DNA of 64,000 nt from Coccinella septempunctata (Eukaryota; Arthropoda; Insecta; Coleoptera; Coccinellidae). Position 1 is the stretch's first letter. Each line of letters starts with the position of its first letter. A model generated the notes under the pieces. That model was given only the letters and a program-made list of their open reading frames with translations, was not told where the DNA came from and ran no database searches. The stretch covers positions 2,666,001 through 2,730,000 of the forward strand of contig NC_058192.1 in NCBI RefSeq assembly GCF_907165205.1, written 5' to 3'. The translations under genes and the position numbers were made by a program. This document shows positions 12,966 to 25,100 of this stretch, piece after piece.

Positions 12966-14439
12966 ATTAAGAAAGCTGACTTATACTAGTTTACCTTTCT
13001 GGCTCCTGTTTACTTTAGCGCCCACCTTGGATGTTTGTCTTCGATTTTTTCATCAATTTCAATGAATTCGAATGTTGGCATTAAGAGAACTCGATGAGTT
13101 AATGATTTCAGTTATTTATTTATACTCATATTTATGCTGTTTTTCTTAATAGTTCTATTTTGTATCGATTATATTTTTATACTGTTCCTGGGCAGAAAGA
13201 CCTGAGTTGTTAGCGCTTGGAAACATTGTTTCAATAAAGTTTATTACTTCTACTATCGTGTTCCTGTGTTATATATACCTATAGTGAATACACCTTTTCA
13301 ATGAAACGGTGCATCTTTTCAAGAATATTTAATACAACTAAATTACACAAAACTATGTATTTACATTTTGAGAAAATATTCATTCCATCTCTTATTACCC
13401 GTACAAACGCTGTAGAAATAAAGGCCAGGAACAATGGTCTACTATGGTGATCCATATGGATCCACGGTTTCACAATCCCCATAGCAGTATTTTATTACAG
13501 GTTGGTCATCATTCCTTTATCTGCATATACATCAATTCAGCTGTGCTAACCCTTTTGTGAAATACTTTCCTGGAATATTTTGTTCCAAATATTTTATAGA
13601 GCAACCTAGGTAAAAGGCCAATTAAAAAGTATTTGTAGGCTGCTACGCTCTGAATGCTTTCGTACATCCGGCTTATCTTCTGGGAATAAAATCTGCCACT
13701 TCTTGATTTGTTTTTCAAAATTTCAATAAATTAGGTATTCTGTATTCACTGAAAGAAAATTTATTGTTAATTCAGAAATCTTGATATATGATGATGATAG
13801 TTATCATATCAAAAGTTTAATATCAACTTACTTTTCATATATCTATTTATCTATTACAGATTGCCAAATAAATATTCTTAGAGTTCTAGATGAAGTTAAA
13901 TACTTTATACCTTGGAACAACGAAAATATTCGTCAAGTGAGGAGTTTTACTTGTAATGACGCTTTTGCTTGCCTCCACAATTTTTGTGAGGCTAGAAGGT
14001 TGGAGGGGCCTATAATGGTCCAAATCTTTGTTTTGACCGAGAGGGTCTTTCGACCAGGTTCAGTCTTCCAAGTAATGATTCTAATGTTCTTCAGTTGTTC
14101 GAGGAACGCTACAGGACCCTTATGTTGTTATATGTAGATATATCAGTTTAATTTAACGTTCCGCTCAAAACTTCTTGTTGTTAGTGTTGTTAATCATGTT
14201 GTAAGTGATTGCAACCCTGTTATTTGTGTTGCATTGGTCATCTATTCAATACAGATTTTCTGATATAACTATTACCACAATTTCACAAAAAATATTAATG
14301 AAAAATGTAAATAATAAACGGTCTTTGCGTCTTTGATAACAAAATAAAAATAAATAAGACAAGTGAAATGAGTTGACAGGCTGTCAGAGATGAACAGTTG
14401 ACAGTTTTCAAATGTTCTGTGGCTTAAAAAGTAGACGAC

Positions 14440-14483
14440 AGACGTGGCAACGTCGGTTCGGGTATGAGCATTTAGCTCCTCGT
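14440..14483 (-). repeat. Right terminal inverted repeat of the P-like element
   Basis: Complement of the left arm at 12473-12516, immediately followed by the second copy of the 10-bp target repeat. Confidence 0.85.
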
Positions 14484-14871
14484 CAAGTCTGTTCTGTGAA
14501 ATTTACTGTTGTCTTGTCAAAGAGGTTAATCTTTAGTCTTGTCAAGCACAGAATATACTAACATTTTTTTATATTCACCTTTCAGAGGACTTGGGTACTC
14601 CAGATTTTCTTCAGGGATGAAGAAAATATCCAAAAATCAAGGAAATTCTAATTAAAAAGACTTTATAATCATAAAATTTATTATAATGATACAAAACTAG
14701 ACATTCTAAAATTCTTTGTTTTATAACCGCTGGCATAAACTTTATAATAGAAAATGATTTCTCGATAAATATAGTTGAATCTCTTGAGGAAGCATGAATA
14801 ATGGAGAGGTTGGTTATCACCGAATTCATTCTACTAATAATTGGCAGCAGCAAAGTATCCATCTTTTCCAA

Positions 14872-15461
14872 TCATATATGAGTATTCCTGCCATACTGAA
14901 ATCTATCAGGCATGTTACACATGACTTGTTCCATTGGCATTCCTATAAAAAGTGTTTTATGATTGAAATGTATTGAAAAATCTTAAATTTTTGAGTTTTG
15001 TTCGCAAGTCACGCTTAAACATGAAAGGGCATTTTACACATACCTATTGGTGACTGTGGGATTACTCCATTGTTCACTCCTGTACTAATGCTACTTTGTG
15101 CTGGGCTTCGTGTATAACTTTTCAAGTCAGCTAATAAATTCTGCCAGACAGCTATCTTATCATAATGCCTCTTCAAGAGTTCCTCTTTTCTTGCTAGCTC
15201 TAAACGTAACTCACTTATATCTTCTCTAACAACAATCTCAGGTTTGAGAGCTGATAAAAGAAATCTTTTCTGTAAGAAAAATGCGTCCATTTGTCTAGCC
15301 AAATCAATGAATCTCAAAGTTGTCTGTTCAACTTGTACTTTGATTTCTTCTTTATCTGTTGTAGGAACAGCTTCATCTTCTGTTAGGACGTTCAGGCAAT
15401 GCTGAAAGGCTTCTTCAAACTCATCTACTAAATTACCACTACCGTTTGTTGGTGTTGCCAT
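14872..15461 (-). CDS. MED28: Mediator complex subunit 28
   Basis: Two exons, 15461-15044 and 14942-14872, join through a split glycine codon to give 162 aa. The sequence NLVDEFEEAFQHCLNVLT, RFIDLARQMDAFFLQKRFL and the coiled-coil helix ISELRLELARKEELLKRHYD match the Med28 family, closely resembling fly Med28. Med28 belongs to the Mediator head module, which connects transcription factors to RNA polymerase II in the nucleus. I chose ATG 15461 (MATPTNGSG) because it sits just before the conserved domain, as in flies; an upstream in-frame ATG at 15536 would add 25 residues. The short methionine-rich second exon ends NTHI. A minus-strand AATAAA lies at 14682-14677. The gene is divergent from Atg9. 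Confidence 0.93.
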
Positions 15462-16137
15462 AGCTGAAACTGGTGGAGATGCTTCCTTCATTTGTATTAT
15501 ATCACTATTATTTTTTATAGCTACTGTAAACTTCAAAATTTCAAAATAAATAAATTATTGAGGTTAAATTTTAGACATATGACATATTATATCATACCAC
15601 TGAATCAAATATAAATGTCATTGTAAAAAAAGTCTGTAAACAGAAAGGTTTTCATTTATTTTATTACTAATTCATGCGATATTTCATTTGGCATTATTCA
15701 AAGGCATCAAACGGAAATGTATCAATTTCTGAAACCAAATTTCGGATCTGATTCATACGAATCTGAATCAGCGGTTCATTCGTTTCTATGAAAATCTCAT
15801 ATCTTGCGAGAGAAACAAATATCTTTACAAATATCCATGCTGCGCAAAAAATTTAACAATTTATAATAAGCTTTATTCCTCGAACGAGTTTCTTCCCATT
15901 TTCAATCTAAAATCGTCTATTGTGATGAAATATATTAAAATCACAAGTTGAATCAAAATATTCATGTTACTCGATATCAAAATGGTGTTCTAACAGTAAT
16001 AATATTGCCTTTAAAAATATCTTATATGATTTGTTTGGATAAGAACTTCGGGCGCATCGTGATGAACGCATTTCAAGTTTTTCAAATCTAGTTTAAGACT
16101 TTTAATTAAGAGTTTTCAAATCGATTCCTTTGTTCCA
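15462..16137. promoter_or_regulatory. Shared upstream interval of MED28 and Atg9
   Basis: About 680 bp separate the two divergent start codons. No TATA box in a convincing position was seen. The arrangement suggests a bidirectional housekeeping promoter; that is inference from layout only. Confidence 0.45.
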
Positions 16138-18621
16138 ATGGACAGGTGAGTGTCAAGTGGTCTTTGTTTATATCTATCAGCTGTTTTGTATTTTCATTGT
16201 GTAATCACTAATGTCTTTGTCAGTGCAATGAGAATCAAAATTATCCGGAAGTTTGAATTTGTTAAATTTTTCGTAATAAATATCTGTCTGTAAGCTGAGA
16301 AATGTGAATAGTGCATTTTCCTAAATGAAAAATCCTGTGTGTATTTCCAATATTGAGTGTTGCTAAAATGTACTAAGGTTGTTTTTATTTTTCTATAGAG
16401 TCAACCTAAGCATGCCCAATTCAAGGCAAACTTATCAAGAACTACCAGATTTCGACCATGATGATGAACCTAGTGTATTGGTTCATACTGCTGAAGCACC
16501 AAGAACGAAATGGAATCATATAAGAGATCTAGATTCATTTCTGAAAATGGTTTATGAATACCATCAAAGGCATGGATTCACCTGTATTGTTGCTAAAGAA
16601 GTTTGTGAGACATTGCGACGTATATTTATGTCTATATTCCCATTATTCTTATTGTACGGAATAGATTATCCACTTTTATTTAGTTACAAAGCATCTGATT
16701 CAAATCTGACCTTTAACGATCTGATACTGCCATTTGATAAAGTAATAAAAAGTTTTGGATTCTGGACTTGGGGATGGATAGTGATGCTCATAATAGTTTT
16801 CATTTTCTTTTCAATTCGTTCAATTTTGAAGGTCAGATATTTTTACGAAATAAAGCAATTTTACAACACTGCCCTTAAAATAGAGGAAGAAGATATAGAT
16901 AACTATGTATGGCAAGACGTTCAGAAGAAAATCATCGAGGCACAAACTGAACTTTCCATGTGTGTTCATAAACGTGAATTGACAGAGCTTGATATACATC
17001 ATAGAATTCTGAGGCAGCAAAATTATTTCATAGCTATGGTGAATAAGCATTTGATTCCTCCTCGTATCAAGATACCTCTGCTTGGTGATGTGATGTATTG
17101 GTCAGTTGGATTTCAACTAAACTTACGGTTCATTTTGTTTCACTTCCCCTGGGGCGCCTTCAAGGATTCTTGGCACTTGAGAGATGAATACAGAAAGGCT
17201 TCATTGAAAACCGAATTGGCCAATCAAATGAAGCTTGCAATAAGATTGTTTGCTGTGGGCAATTTAATTTTATGCATACCCATATTTCTTTGGCAATTTG
17301 TTTACTCCTATTGCTACAACAGTGATTTGATTGTACGAAAGGTCCCTTGGGAGTTTGCCACCAGAAATTGGTCGTTATATGGAAAGCAATATTTGAGGCA
17401 CTTCAACGAGCTCGATCATGAGTTAGAAATACGGTTAAATAAGGCTCACAAACCTGCAACTAGATATCTGGAAATATTTTTTTCGCCTTTTAACGCGATA
17501 ATTGCTCAAACTGTACAAATTTTGGTGGCTTCGACGTTGATGGCTTTCTATGTTTTAACCCTGATTCACGAGGACATATTGGCTATAGGAAATGCTGTTC
17601 TCATTTTTACAATAGCATCAGTGATCATAATAGTTTGCAAAAGTCAAATGCCCAAGGAACACGTCCCAAATAGTCCCGACATCTTGCTGGCTAATGTACT
17701 GGTACACACACATTATTTACATCAGGAATGGCAGAGCAAGGCTCACACAGCCAAAGTGCGAACAGAATTCGAAAGATTATTTCAGCTCAGAATCCAAGGT
17801 GAATATTACAAAAGTTGTTGTATGGAGTTGGAAATGGACATCAAAAAATCATTTTAATTTTTTAGGAATCATTGAAGATTTATTGTCTCCCTTCATGACG
17901 CCTTTTCTTCTGTTTTTCTATGTTGCTCCCAAGTCGAAGGACATTGTGGATTTCTTTTATAACTTCACTGTTTCCGTAACTGGTGTTGGTGACGTATGCA
18001 GTTTTGCTGTGATGGATATTAGAAAACATGGAAATCCTGATTGGCATCATAAGAATGTTGGTGATAAGGAAGCGCCCACACAGTTTGCTCAGGCTGAGGA
18101 TGGGAAAGTCGAATTGTCCCTTCTGCATTTCAAACATACCAATCCTAATTGGCAACCACCCACAGAGGCACAATCATTTTTCCATTCTATACAAGATCAT
18201 GTGAGTATCCGTCTGTTCCGATATTCCTGAATAGTACTGTCAGTATTTCAGAAACGATGCCTATTGGCCCAGTCGTTCGAGTTCTATTGTTATTCGATTG
18301 CGGGCCAGTACTAACAGCAATATCGGAACAGGCCCTATATTTTCTCATTTATCACTATTCAATGAAAACTGACTGATTGCCTTTTTTCAGGAAAATGAAA
18401 TTGATGACCTGATGAGTGTAGATAGTTCCTTACATCAGTATGCACCAAGGATGCAAGGCTCTCAGAATTGCCAGCTGATGAGGGAAAATCCAATCGAGAC
18501 TTCCGAGAAGGAAGTAAGCAGGGGAGCCTTGTACTTACATCTTTTACGCAGTCAACATGAACAGAGTCGATCCATAAGGATACCTCCGCAAGAAAACACA
18601 CCTCTACTTTTTAATCACTAA
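16138..18621 (+). CDS. Atg9: Autophagy-related protein 9 (lipid scramblase)
   Basis: Exons 16138-16145, 16399-17798, 17866-18200 and 18391-18621 give 657 aa. The first coding exon supplies only ATG GAC AG; it joins in frame to give MDRVNLSMPNSRQ. Translation could also begin at the second ATG, 16412. Atg9 is the multispanning scramblase of Golgi-derived vesicles that seeds autophagosome membranes. Family blocks are clear: HKRELTELDIHHRILRQQNY, WSLYGKQYLRHFNELDHELE, an IIEDLLSPFMTPFLL re-entrant segment and VGVGDVCSFAVMDIRKHG. The tail beyond the core is short and polar, as in other insects compared with the long vertebrate tail. The 190-bp last intron contains an inverted repeat (18213-18331). 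AATAAA at 19130-19135 ends the transcript next to the facing STEEP1 gene. Confidence 0.96.
18213..18331. repeat. Hairpin-forming inverted repeat in the last Atg9 intron
   Basis: CTGTTCCGATATT at 18213-18225 is complementary to 18319-18331, and TAGTACTG at 18232-18239 to 18306-18313. Together they give an interrupted stem of about 21 pairs closing a loop of roughly 65 nt within an intron of 190 nt. Confidence 0.6.
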
Positions 18622-19129
18622 TCTAGTCATAAAATACACTTCAGAAAAGTGATAATGTGTGATACAGAGTGGTCTTAGAAATCTGTTGAAATTGTGTCAC
18701 TCAATATCTCCCTTTGCCATTCTTTAATCTTAGGAAGATTTCATTTGAATTTTAACATTGAAATTATTTTATTCTTTCGAACTATCGGATTATTAGATAT
18801 TTTATCAAGCGATTTTTGAGTAGGTTGTAACGTTTTTGAAATATCTTGAAAAAGGTAGCTTTAAAATTAAGTGTAATCAGGAATCTTTGTGAGTTAAGTG
18901 CGAATTGATTTTTCTCATTGTGTGTTTATAACATTAAATGCATATTCAGTACCTTATTTGAAATGAATGACTGATTATTTTTGTATGAATTTTTATTGTA
19001 TAGATGTCAAGTGATATAATAGTCTGTGAAAAAATCTCTTGTAATTGACATAATTTTATGGAATGATTTGGCTTGAAATCTGGTAAAAACCAAGAAAATG
19101 GTTGTTATTTATGTTTATTGAACATACGG

Positions 19130-19135
19130 AATAAA
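19130..19135 (+). other. Polyadenylation signal of Atg9
   Basis: AATAAA about 510 bp after the Atg9 stop and about 140 bp before the end of the facing STEEP1 coding region. Confidence 0.6.
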
Positions 19136-19274
19136 AAATTTCTGAAAGAATTTGGACAACTTTTATTTACACCTCCTCTCCTAGTACAAAATCCATTTTC
19201 ACTTCATCACATAAAGACTAATAATATATTATAATAAATATACACACTCAACTCTTACTTTGGATGATGAATCT

Positions 19275-20085
19275 TCATTTATCTATGAGAGTTCCTCTTA
19301 TCTTCTTCACATCTTGCACTTTGTTCTGCTCAGATTTTCTCTTGTTCATTCCTTTTCTTTCAAGTTGTTTTTCAATAATCCTTGCATTATTAGCATAACT
19401 ATCTGCCACTTCCCTCTGAGAAAGAAAAAGTAAATAAGCAACCAATGACAAAATATCAAAATTAAAGACGATTCATAATTGACGAAAAAACTCACCGCTT
19501 CAATTTCATCTTCCTCCTCGTCGATTGTGGAAACAGTAACTGAGCTGAATTTACCCATATTTTTCGTGTGTTTCGTTACCATGATTTTCTTGGGTTGTTC
19601 AATTGCCACTTGATTATATATGTCCGTAATAGGTCCTTCTTTTGTGGATTTTATGAGTGAACCTTTGACAATGAAACTTACAGGGCTTTCAGGTTCGTGC
19701 TTGTAGTAAAGGAGGAGTGAGCATTTTTTGCACTTCAATCGATACTGTCGTTCTATACCTTCAGGTCTTTTCAGATAAACTGTCTCGTCTGGATCACAGG
19801 TTACTTTATGAGCATGACTTGTTCCATCCAACACTCTTGCACCATCTCTTTTGCGAAGAGGTAATTTTTCAATTGAGCAATCTGAAAGCATAAATTATAA
19901 TTAGAAATAAAAGAATTCAGGTTGTTTACAAATAGAAACTTAAATGTAATAGTAAATTATTTACCCAAAATGAGTGTCATTTGTCCACAAAGGCAATAAT
20001 AAATATGAAGAGGCTTCTCGTCTCCATATTCTTCTTGATCTTTGGTATCTGAACAAGCAATACTTCTTGATACTACTTTTGGCAT
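19275..20085 (-). CDS. STEEP1: STING ER exit protein (STEEP1/CXorf56 family)
   Basis: Exons 20085-19965, 19881-19496 and 19415-19275 join to 215 aa, close to the 222 aa of the human protein. The match is nearly colinear: start MPKVVSRSIACSDTKDQEEY, then YYCLCGQM, RRPEGIERQYR-like KRPEGIERQYRLKCKKC, then GKFSSVTVSTIDEEEDEIEA, REVADSYANNARIIEKQLE and the end GTLIDK. Cys31/Cys33 and Cys91/Cys94 form a probable metal-binding set. In mammals STEEP1 helps STING leave the endoplasmic reticulum by acting on PI3P-dependent membrane curvature; the family is older than that role and occurs in most eukaryotes. The start codon is fixed by the conserved N-terminus. Its 3' end faces Atg9. Confidence 0.96.
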
Positions 20086-22090
20086 TTCGATCAGTTTTAG
20101 TTAGACAGACTTATCAAAACAAAATACAAAATACAGCAGAGTAGCAAGAAAAGTCAAAACAAAAAACTAGGTTATGTACACAGAAGTCAGAACACCTACT
20201 GACGTATAACCAAAGATTCCTCTTCGGTTATTCTTTTTCTTTCTCAAACAGACTGCCCTGCAACCAATAGTGCCTAAGACCTGACACCTGGCGGAATTTC
20301 ATTCAACTACTTCAAACTACAGTTTGAATCGTTGTTGGAAGTATAATACTTCAATCAACTGTTTGCATAATTGAAAACTATTTTCATCATCTATAAGTTA
20401 ACTGAAATTCAATATGTTGTGGCTCATAATAAAGAATTTCACTATTCGGTTCAATTATACAGGAAACCTAGCGTAATTTGAAATAAAAATCGACCTATTC
20501 TAGCATCTTTCATCAAAGTAGTAAAAATCAAAGATATGAATTTTGTATAAATGAAAAAATAAGTTATAACATTCTGCAGTGAAGAATTTAATTCATTCTC
20601 ATTTGACCTTATATAACTTGGAATATCCTTCGAAAAGATAACTATTCATCACAATAAATTCAATTTCTTTAGGCACAAATACTTGGGAATACCTGCGGAT
20701 GTTTTTACCCATTGTTAATACGTGCTCGAAGAGATAGGTAAACATATATCTTTGCTGCAAATATGGCTAATTGCTTAGTTGAGTAAACAACAAAAAATTA
20801 TATTCTTATCGGCACAAACATGCTACGACAATAGGCTTTAAAACGTCTTATCTTCACGAGTGGTAATTGGAAAGAAAAAATGATTCTTAATCTATTCCAT
20901 GAAGAAGTCTGATTCAGATCTGATCTGGCTTATCGGGATTAATCACCAGAGAAAGATTCGAACGCATTTCATCTTAGAAAATGGTTTTTTGATAAATGAG
21001 AACTGGGTTTATCTATCTACTAGTCCAGAAATTCAGTGATTCATATGCTGGCATTCATTCAGAGAACAAAGCACCTCCACTATTACCTAACTAAAATCAT
21101 ATAGTAAATAGGTAGTCCTGTCAATCTGAGCAGGAAGTAGGAACATAAAATGTAAAATGCCAGATTTCTCTCTATTGAAGATCTTGAAAATGGAAATTGT
21201 TGTTTGAAAGATGTTGAGATCTGAAAGCAAGATAAACAAATCTTTTCTCATTATGTGCATCGTAAAACAGAGATGAGCGATGAGTCACAGGATAAAAGGA
21301 CTGATAATAATTATATCCATACTCAAGTGCAATGAAAATAACTTTCAATATTTTTCCTTGAAAACGATTGTCTGCAAGAATCACCAACATCAATCTAAAG
21401 TGCTAAACTGATTTTCTTAATGATTGGAGTGTGGGTTCGAATTGGTTATTATTCCATTTTATATGGAATATGCTGATAGATATTGTAAATAAACACTGTT
21501 TTGGTTTGTTATATCCTATAATAAATCTTTGAAATCGGATACAATGAAGAAAACTCTTCAATTATCACAAAAAGTTTTATTTCCGATGTGTTTGAAATGT
21601 TCTCCTTCTAATAATTCCAACTTTTTGTTTGAAGATTAGTTACGGAGATGAAAAGTCTTTAAAATATTGTTTTTTTTATTGTCTAGTTATAAGATCTCCT
21701 AGTACAAGACTACCTCATTTTCGAATGATACTGAAAAAGATTGTAAATTCTTATAACTCCGAAATCATCAAGCAGATTTTGTCTATTAACGATTTAAATC
21801 GAAATCGACCCATCATCAGGATCTGGATCCAACCAATTCAGCTGATTATTTCTCAGAACCTAGAAAATTAGTAAAACTTTCCCTGAGAAAACCCTGCTAT
21901 CTTTCCAATTTTCAAAGAAACCGATGAGAAAGCGTCAAAATCATTCCGCTCATGAAGTTAGTCGAATGTTCCAATTACTGCCGGCTCAATCTCAAAAACG
22001 TTGAGGGGTCCTGTTCCTCCATTTTCACTAGTCGTGTTATCTTCATTAACTCTTCGCTTGGATGAGTCAACTCCCACCAGCTGGAGAAGC
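20086..22090. other. Intergenic, STEEP1 upstream region to fasciclin promoter
   Basis: About 2 kb of AT-rich DNA with only short scattered ORFs. No gene, RNA gene or repeat was recognised. Confidence 0.5.
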
Positions 22091-22097
22091 TATAAAA
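22091..22097 (+). promoter_or_regulatory. TATA box of the fasciclin-domain gene
   Basis: TATAAAA lies 98 bp upstream of the ATG at 22189, leaving room for a start site near 22120 and a short 5' UTR. It is one of the few positioned TATA boxes visible in the window. Confidence 0.65.
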
Positions 22098-22188
22098 GAC
22101 CGCTCGATCTGTACAAAGTTAAGTATACTGAATAAGCGAACTGTTAAGTGCGATACGTACTCAAGTGCGTTTCAAACCGAGCCCAAGT

Positions 22189-25100
22189 ATGCTGTGGAAA
22201 GCATTTGTTTTCGGTGTCCTGCTTGCATCTGGGGTGCGAGCAAGAAATAGCCTTTTTGGGTGAGTACCATTCAACCAGAACCCTAATGAAAACAATTAAG
22301 AAACTATCGAAATTGATACAACAACGTTCATTTCAACACATTTTCTAATTTATAATATAAAGAAGGGATAGGAAATGTTTGAGCTTGAGCAACATATGAA
22401 GGTTCAGATTATGGGGAAGATCTAAAAGATTCTAAAAATTCCCTTCTCCTTCAATAACAGAAAAATGAGAATGTGTTGATTCTTTTGACAAGGTTTAGTT
22501 TTCGTTGAAGATCTAGAAAATTTTCAGATCGAAATGGCTTGAAAAGATGAGTTGATAAAATCGTAGTATTCTTGAGATCTTCTAGAAGTTCGCAGCCAAA
22601 CTGCAATACTTATCTGCCTCGAATATTCTAGAGCACATCAATATTCACATCACTCGTCAAGTAGTTCTAGAGGTGATGAATTCTCAAGATATTAATATTC
22701 ATAAGTCATCAGCAACGATACAATAATGTTTAGACTCAACTATCACTCTGTTTGCGTGTTTAAATATTAGACGTAAGGAGTTAGAATTGAAAAAATAATT
22801 GCTTGAAATTGGTTGAATGAAGAGAGTCTGATTAGCTGGTTAATTTTGGGAAAAAATGAAAAAATACTGGGACAAAATCCTTGACAAAATAGAGAAATAC
22901 TGAATATAGGATTCACTCAGAGTCTTTATTCTTGCAGGAAAGAGGTTTATTCGTAGATACAAAGTTCAATGAAATTTTCCTGAGAAAGAAAAATTTTATT
23001 TTTACACAGACTTTATTATAATCGTAGTTCGAGTTATCATATTCTTCTCTTTTGATGTTACTAAATAACAGCTTTTGGTTCTGAAAATTGAATAAATATT
23101 TTCGGGAAGAGAATAGTGAATTTCATGTTGCAATAGATTAAATTAGCTGAGCGAGGTCATCTTCATTCATATTCCTGTATCGGGCAAAATTCAAGGAACG
23201 CAAAGATAATTCTAAAAAAATCGGAGCTAACAAGCTTATGTTAATCTCCAAGTGCGATGTTCAACGACGTTTTCCTCTCTAACTCAATTAAACAAATTGA
23301 TGGATTAACAACTCTTTGTTTGAAGCGAGTATCGTCATTGAAATAATCTCGAATGGTTGTTTGGAATATGAAAATTTTTTTAATTACCCATAGTTACTAG
23401 CTAGGATCATGATAAATGCTTTATGTAGTGATTGATGGATTTCGATACGATTCGTCAGATTCCTTGAATTATTCATCTTGAAAGATGTTGATTCGAAGAA
23501 GAAAACTCGAACTCTAGCTCGGATATTGAAGCGATGAAATTTAGCTTCAGCAGTTCTTTAAAAAATATTTTTACTTTCATAAGTTTAAATTTTATTTCAA
23601 AACTGAAAAAAACAATCGATCATCTCTGATTTCCAAACTTCTTCTTGTGTAGTGATGGGAGAAACGGTGGAAATTGAATGGAATATTCATAGAATTTTCA
23701 AGTTGCAAATTGGTGAATGCGCAATATTCATTTGATCAGACTATATTTATTATCTATAATCTATATAGATCAAAAATTCGGTTGAATGAAGGAACCCTTT
23801 CACAAATCGGTGATTCCATAATATAATAGGTAGAAGTTGTGAAAATGTAGCTCAGATGCTACTTCCATGTTAATGCTTGGATTCACCACTACCATTTATG
23901 TTGATGTAACTCTAACTCAACCATTTTCACGAAGCGGAAGAGAAAGAGCTATTTACTTGAGATTTCACGACTTTTGCAAGTGTCTGATCCCAAGATCTAA
24001 GGAATAAACATTCATTAGAATAATCGCTAGAAGGGATTTTATGTAAAAGCTTCCTATCCAATGTCATCTGAGATTCCTCTGCCGATAAGGTCTTCCACAA
24101 TCTCTTCTTTGTCATCTCCGAATGAAGATGCGTGATAGATCCTCTCCACAGATTACAGAGTAGATCCTCTCGAACCTTTTAAAAAGGAGTGCCTTCTTTA
24201 CGTTTTACACACACACACACTATCGTTTCTTCTTTGAAATGTATAAATTGATGGGTAGGAAGAGGAAATAGTTTGAACATATAATAGAAACCACTGCAGA
24301 TCTTCCTGGTTTTGATATGGCCATTCAAACAAGACCTCCTTGTTTGTGGGCAAGGTCAGTGGTTATGCAATTTTCACAATATTATCGGGTACACATCAGG
24401 AGAATGCTAATTCTTCGCCATTATTTTTTTATGGTAATGAGTATGATGATTGGGGGAATCATCCAGTTGCATTAACTAGAACACGTAAAAAACATATGAT
24501 ATTTACCGCTACAGCAAGTCATTTGCTGTTTCTAGAAACGAAGATACTGGAAGCATTCGACGACTTTCAAAACTGGTTATGATGAACTTGACCCCATAGC
24601 TCCTTGGCGATAAGCCATGGGCGTAAAAACAAAACTGTAGGTTGTCCCCATCGAAAAGTCTGTTTATCTCACTATTGAAAATTACTTTCGGGAAGGAAGA
24701 TCAGTTTTAGTTATTTTTATTGAGTAATGCCTGAGTAAAGAATTTTTCACCGTGACACAATGTAACCTGCCTGAAATCACCAACCACCAGATGAACTTTT
24801 AGAGCTTGAAGCCTACAAAAATAAAATTGTACGGCTCAATACCAACGTGAAACGAATCATATCAAAAAGCTTGGAATTGGCTGACTAGCACGTTAAAAAA
24901 TCTGTAATCAAATCTGAGTTTATTCAAGCAGTTGGACTGCTTGAGAAATGGAAAACATTTTATGACTACCTGCCTATAGTGACCTTCATTTTCCATTTTG
25001 TGAGAGAATACACTGAAAATTCGTTATTTAATCAATAAATATCCCAGTGCTAATTAGCATACCAGCATTCAAGTGATTATTTATGATGAGTCAGTTTTTA

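Larger units (their letters stand above)
12473..14483. mobile_element. P-superfamily-like DNA transposon, decayed, 2.0 kb
   Basis: Terminal inverted repeats of about 44 bp (12473-12516 and 14440-14483) differ at one position and start ACGAGGAGCTAAATGC. A 10-bp direct repeat CAAGTCTGTT flanks the element (12463-12472 and 14484-14493). Near the left end, at 12823, a broken reading frame begins MPFSRCVVGCGG and continues after a stop and frameshift with FFPIPEEISVF. That layout is typical of a THAP zinc finger, the DNA-binding domain of P-element transposases. P elements normally make 8-bp duplications, so the longer repeat is a mismatch with that assignment. The right half carries only short ORFs. 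Confidence 0.7.

Noticed and set aside
13781..14137. A 118-codon ORF inside the P-like element
   Set aside because: It may be a transposase fragment, but no motif supports that and the neighbouring frames are broken, so I did not list it as a gene.
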